Source: Coriobacteriia bacterium
GTDB lineage: Bacteria; Actinomycetota; Coriobacteriia; Anaerosomatales; JAUVQN01
Assembly (NCBI GenBank): GCA_030598125.1
Contig: JAUVQN010000056.1
Span: 1-8,434 of the forward strand
Direction of reading: 5' to 3'
Length of the DNA: 8,434 bases
The notes under the pieces are model-generated. The model worked only from the letters and a program-made list of their open reading frames with translations, was not told where the DNA came from and made no database searches. How positions within the stretch are numbered: the first letter of the stretch is position 1; each line of letters starts with the position of its first letter. Below, piece after piece: positions 5,644 to 8,434 of this stretch. Made by a program: the position numbers and the translations under genes.

Positions 5644-7566
5644 TCACACCTCCACTCGCGTGTACCTGCGCAGCCAGAGTATCCCGATGACCATGAGGAC
5701 CGCGCCGATGACGAGCAGCGTGATACCGACCGACGTGTTGAAGAGCGTGAGGACGTAGTCGGGATTGGTGAGCAGCAGCACCAGAAAGACGACCACGGGG
5801 ATGAGCACGAGCGCGATGGCCGAGAACCGGCCCTCGGCGGTGAGCGCCTGGACATGACGATCGAGCTCCGCTCTCTCCCTGATGGTTCCGGCGACGATAT
5901 CCAGCACCTCGGCCAGGTCACCGCCGACCTCGCGCTGGATGCTGATCGCCGCGACCGTCCACCGGAAGTCGTCGCTATCCACCCGCTCCGCCATGCGAGC
6001 GAGCGCGTCCTCCAGGCCGAGCCCGAGCCTCGTCTCCGACTGGACGCGCTGGAACTCGCTCGACGCCGGCTCGCCGATCTCGCCGATCGCGAGATCCATC
6101 GCCTGTTGCAGTCCCCACCCCGAGCGCAGCGATCCGGCTATGAGCGTGAGGACGTCGGGGAGCTGCTCCTCGAACGCGGTCCTGCGCTTGCTGATCCGCC
6201 GGCCGATCCACATCACCGGCACGATGACGACCAGCAAGACAACGATCGTCGTGACCAGAAAGCTGCCCCACACGACCTGCACGAACCCGCCGATGAAGAG
6301 GGCAGTGAGCGTGTGGAAGAGGAGGTACTCGTTCGGCCTGAGTGGGAGTCCCGCGCGCTGCAGGTTCAGCCGCATCGCCTCCGCGAGACCGCGGCGTTCC
6401 GATACGTAGCCGACCGCGCCCATGACTCGCTCTCGGACGCCGGAGGGACGCTCGACAGCATCGTGCTCGCTCGTCGATGGGCCGCCCTGCCGGTAGTAGT
6501 CCAGCTGGTCGACCGCGGCGGCGTCCCGCTGGACGATGAGGCCCAGCACGACGATCAGCAGGATCACCGAGAGCGCCCCGAGGCCGACCGCGAGGGCGAG
6601 ACGGATCTGGTCCTGCTGCGTCGGCCCGACCGGCTCGGCCAGCGCGGCACCGACCGCTGCGGCGGCGTCGAACGCCGGGTTGTCGACGACCGTGACGAGG
6701 GTCCCCGAGTCGGGACCACGTATCACCGCGAGCGCGATCTCGAGGTCGCGGGTGTTCGGTTCCAGACTCGTGTAGGTCACGACGTACAGGTTCCGGAGTT
6801 CCTGGGCGATGTCCTGATAGACGGAGGTCAACTCGGTGGCGCTCGCGGCGGAGACCACCTTGCCCTCCGATTCGCCGGCCAGCGAGCGCAGCGGTTCCGG
6901 ATCGAACTCCGGCGATTCGAGGGCGACCGCGTACAGGGGCACACCGCTCTCACTCAGAGCCTCTGACGTGCCGCCGAGCGAGTTGTTGCTCACCGTGTCG
7001 CCACCGTCGGATAGGACGACGATGTAGCGCTGGTCCGCATCACTCGTCGCGAGCACGTCCGCCGCCCGGACGAGACCGTCGTAGAGGGCAGTCTCTCCCG
7101 CGGCTCCGAGAGAGTCGACGGCAGTCTCCAGCGCATCCCTATCGGCCGTGAAGTCGGCTACGAGGACGGGCGCGTCGGCGAAGGAGACCACGGCGATGCG
7201 GTCGCTCTCTCCCATCGCGGCGAAGAAGTCCTTGGCGGCCTGCTTCGCATATCCGAGGGGCTCGCCCTCCATGCTGCCGCTCACGTCGAACACGAGCACG
7301 ACGTCCACCGGCGCGCGCTCCTGCACCGCGGGTTCCGCGGAGACATCGTCGATCTCGACACCGTTCTCCTCGAGCAGGAAGGTCGGCTGAGCACCGCCCC
7401 GCGCCATGAGCTCCGCGGGAAGCGCGACCGTGAGTGTCATCCTCGGGTACCCGGAGCTGTCGACGTCCTGACGGACGGGGGTGGATTCGGCGGCGACCGC
7501 GGGAGCAGCAGCCGCGATCAGGACGGCGGCCGCGAGCGCAGCGAGTCGGGCGACCGGGTGTCGCAT
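5644..7566 (-). CDS. tadB: VWA-domain-containing TadB-type platform protein (signal peptide + VWA + type II secretion F domain)
   Basis: A 640-residue fusion of an extracytoplasmic VWA domain with a TadB core; ordinary TadB is about 300 residues. Residues 1-26 look like a Sec signal peptide, with a likely cut after AAPAVAA. Residues about 86-265 are a VWA domain with a complete-looking metal-ion-dependent adhesion site: Asp94-Val-Ser96-Gly-Ser98, Thr159 in GETALYDG and Asp187 in VLSDGGD. A helix at about 321-345 would cross the membrane, followed by a cytoplasmic stretch with YVSERRGLAEAMRLNLQRAGLPL, two helices at about 413-433 and 436-456, the T2SSF core from 465, and helices at about 583-600 and 612-632. 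It follows cpaF by ten bases and its stop is adjacent to tadC, so it occupies the normal tadB position. The VWA domain should face the cell exterior and may bind a pilus or surface ligand; that role is inference. VWA-TadB fusions are, as I recall, known in some actinobacteria. Confidence 0.9.
   Translation of the reverse strand: MRHPVARLAALAAAVLIAAAAPAVAAESTPVRQDVDSSGYPRMTLTVALPAELMARGGAQPTFLLEENGVEIDDVSAEPAVQERAPVDVVLVFDVSGSMEGEPLGYAKQAAKDFFAAMGESDRIAVVSFADAPVLVADFTADRDALETAVDSLGAAGETALYDGLVRAADVLATSDADQRYIVVLSDGGDTVSNNSLGGTSEALSESGVPLYAVALESPEFDPEPLRSLAGESEGKVVSAASATELTSVYQDIAQELRNLYVVTYTSLEPNTRDLEIALAVIRGPDSGTLVTVVDNPAFDAAAAVGAALAEPVGPTQQDQIRLALAVGLGALSVILLIVVLGLIVQRDAAAVDQLDYYRQGGPSTSEHDAVERPSGVRERVMGAVGYVSERRGLAEAMRLNLQRAGLPLRPNEYLLFHTLTALFIGGFVQVVWGSFLVTTIVVLLVVIVPVMWIGRRISKRRTAFEEQLPDVLTLIAGSLRSGWGLQQAMDLAIGEIGEPASSEFQRVQSETRLGLGLEDALARMAERVDSDDFRWTVAAISIQREVGGDLAEVLDIVAGTIRERAELDRHVQALTAEGRFSAIALVLIPVVVFLVLLLTNPDYVLTLFNTSVGITLLVIGAVLMVIGILWLRRYTRVEV
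5647..5653 (-). promoter_or_regulatory. Shine-Dalgarno GGAGGTG deciding the tadC start
   Basis: GGAGGTG on the minus strand lies in the last codons of tadB and ends five bases before the GTG at 5639-5641. It overlaps the alternative GTG at 5647, making that upstream start unlikely. Confidence 0.65.
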
Positions 7567-7576
7567 CCCGCGGATC

Positions 7577-8434
7577 CTACCCCCTTCTCGAGATCTCCGG
7601 CTTGAACAGGTCCGGCTGCACTTCGACGCCGAGGTACTCGAGCTTCTCGGCGAACTTGGGGCGGATGCCCGTCGACTTCAGCCGGCCCAGGAAGCGGCCC
7701 TCAGAATCGATGCCCATCGAGTAGTCGAAGAGGAAGAGGTCCTCCATGACCACCGTCTCGCCCTCCATCCCCTCGACCTCCGATATCCGCGCGATCTTCC
7801 TGCTGCCGTCGCGGAGCCTGGCGAGGTGGATGATGAGATCGAGCGCAGACGACATATGCTCGCGTATCGCGCGCACCGGCAGATCGAACCCGCTCATCAG
7901 GACCATGGTCTCGATCCTGGAGAGCGCATCACGGGGTGAGTTCGCGTGGACCGTCGAGAGCGAGCCCTCGTGCCCCGTGTTCATCGCCTGGAGCATGTCG
8001 AGCGCCTCCGCGCCGCGGACCTCTCCGACGATGATCCTGTCCGGGCGCATCCTCAGGGAGTTGCGCACCAGGTCCCGGATCGTCACCTGTCCCTTGCCCT
8101 CGAGGTTGGGCGGGCGCGACTCGAGCCTCAGGACGTGCTCCTGGCTGAGCCGAAGCTCTGCGGCGTCCTCGATCGTCACGATGCGCTCGTCATGCGACAC
8201 GTAGGCAGATACGACGTTGAGAAGCGTCGTCTTGCCGGTACCGGTACCGCCCGAGACGAGGACGTTCAGGCCACCCTCGACCGTTGCCTCGAGCAACGAC
8301 GCGACGTGCTCGGTGAGCGTTCCCATCTCGATCAGGTCGTGCACCTGGAACGGATCGCTGGCGAACTTGCGAATGGTCAGGATCGAGCCGTCCAGCGACA
8401 GCGGGGGCACGATCACGTTGACGCGTGAGCCGTC
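7577..8434 (-). CDS. cpaF: Tad/Flp pilus assembly ATPase CpaF/TadA, 5' part outside the window
   Basis: Secretion-type hexameric ATPase that powers Flp pilus assembly from the cytoplasmic face of the membrane. The window holds the C-terminal 285 residues; the frame is open to the right edge and begins DGSRVN, a point usually reached well inside CpaF just before the nucleotide-binding domain. In fragment numbering: IVPPLSLDG at 8-16, Walker A SGGTGTGKTTLLN at 61-73, the acidic TIEDAAELRL at 87-96 (Asp box), Walker B RIIVGEVRGAEALDML at 133-148, and the His-box GHEGSLSTVHANSP at 154-167. All key residues are present. The N-terminal portion, about 100-200 residues in relatives, is off the window. 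The gene ends with TAG at 7577-7579, ten bases before the start of the VWA-TadB gene, in the usual cpaF-tadB-tadC order. Confidence in the family is high; TadA is the alternative name for the same protein. Confidence 0.95.
   Translation of the reverse strand, partial: DGSRVNVIVPPLSLDGSILTIRKFASDPFQVHDLIEMGTLTEHVASLLEATVEGGLNVLVSGGTGTGKTTLLNVVSAYVSHDERIVTIEDAAELRLSQEHVLRLESRPPNLEGKGQVTIRDLVRNSLRMRPDRIIVGEVRGAEALDMLQAMNTGHEGSLSTVHANSPRDALSRIETMVLMSGFDLPVRAIREHMSSALDLIIHLARLRDGSRKIARISEVEGMEGETVVMEDLFLFDYSMGIDSEGRFLGRLKSTGIRPKFAEKLEYLGVEVQPDLFKPEISRRG

Noticed and set aside
5642..5647. tadC starting at the GTG that overlaps the tadB stop
   Set aside because: The only good ribosome-binding sequence overlaps this codon, leaving no usable spacing; the GTG two codons later is correctly spaced. 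It cannot be excluded entirely.
1..8434. CRISPR arrays, tRNA or rRNA genes, insertion sequences
   Set aside because: No regularly spaced repeats, cloverleaf-like segments, rRNA-like sequence or transposase motifs were seen; nearly every base is in a recognised protein gene.

Overview
The window is about 8.4 kb of GC-rich DNA with dense, codon-biased genes that are all transcribed on the minus strand, so the biological order runs from high to low coordinates. GTG starts are frequent, and gene content and protein style point to a high-GC actinobacterium. A Coriobacteriia-like or other deep actinobacterial lineage is my guess; no rRNA or marker gene here proves it.

Right-hand part (8434 to about 4712): the end of a Tad/Flp-type pilus or secretion locus. 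It holds the C-terminal two thirds of the CpaF/TadA motor ATPase, then a TadB platform protein carrying an N-terminal signal peptide and an extracytoplasmic von Willebrand A (VWA) domain, then TadC. The three genes are tightly packed, as expected for an operon encoding a motor and its inner-membrane platform. No pilin or pseudopilin gene follows tadC.

Middle part (4615 to 1854): a folate block, folE-folP-folK, encoding GTP cyclohydrolase I, dihydropteroate synthase and HPPK. FolB (dihydroneopterin aldolase), often found between folP and folK, is absent. FolP and FolK both carry extra C-terminal domains that resemble each other and look like the small DUF2007-type 'putative signal transducing' fold. 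FolK additionally ends in a predicted membrane anchor. This paired decoration of two successive enzymes is the most unusual thing in the window.

Left-hand part (1723 to 1): panB and panC, the ketopantoate hydroxymethyltransferase and pantothenate synthetase genes, translationally close and probably served by their own extended -10 promoter in the 130-base gap after folK. That gap also contains a cluster of three short palindromes. PanB uses 5,10-methylene-tetrahydrofolate, so the folate block feeds the cofactor for the pantothenate block. panC runs off the left edge with only its last residues missing. No RNA genes, insertion sequences, CRISPR arrays or long intergenic regions were seen.
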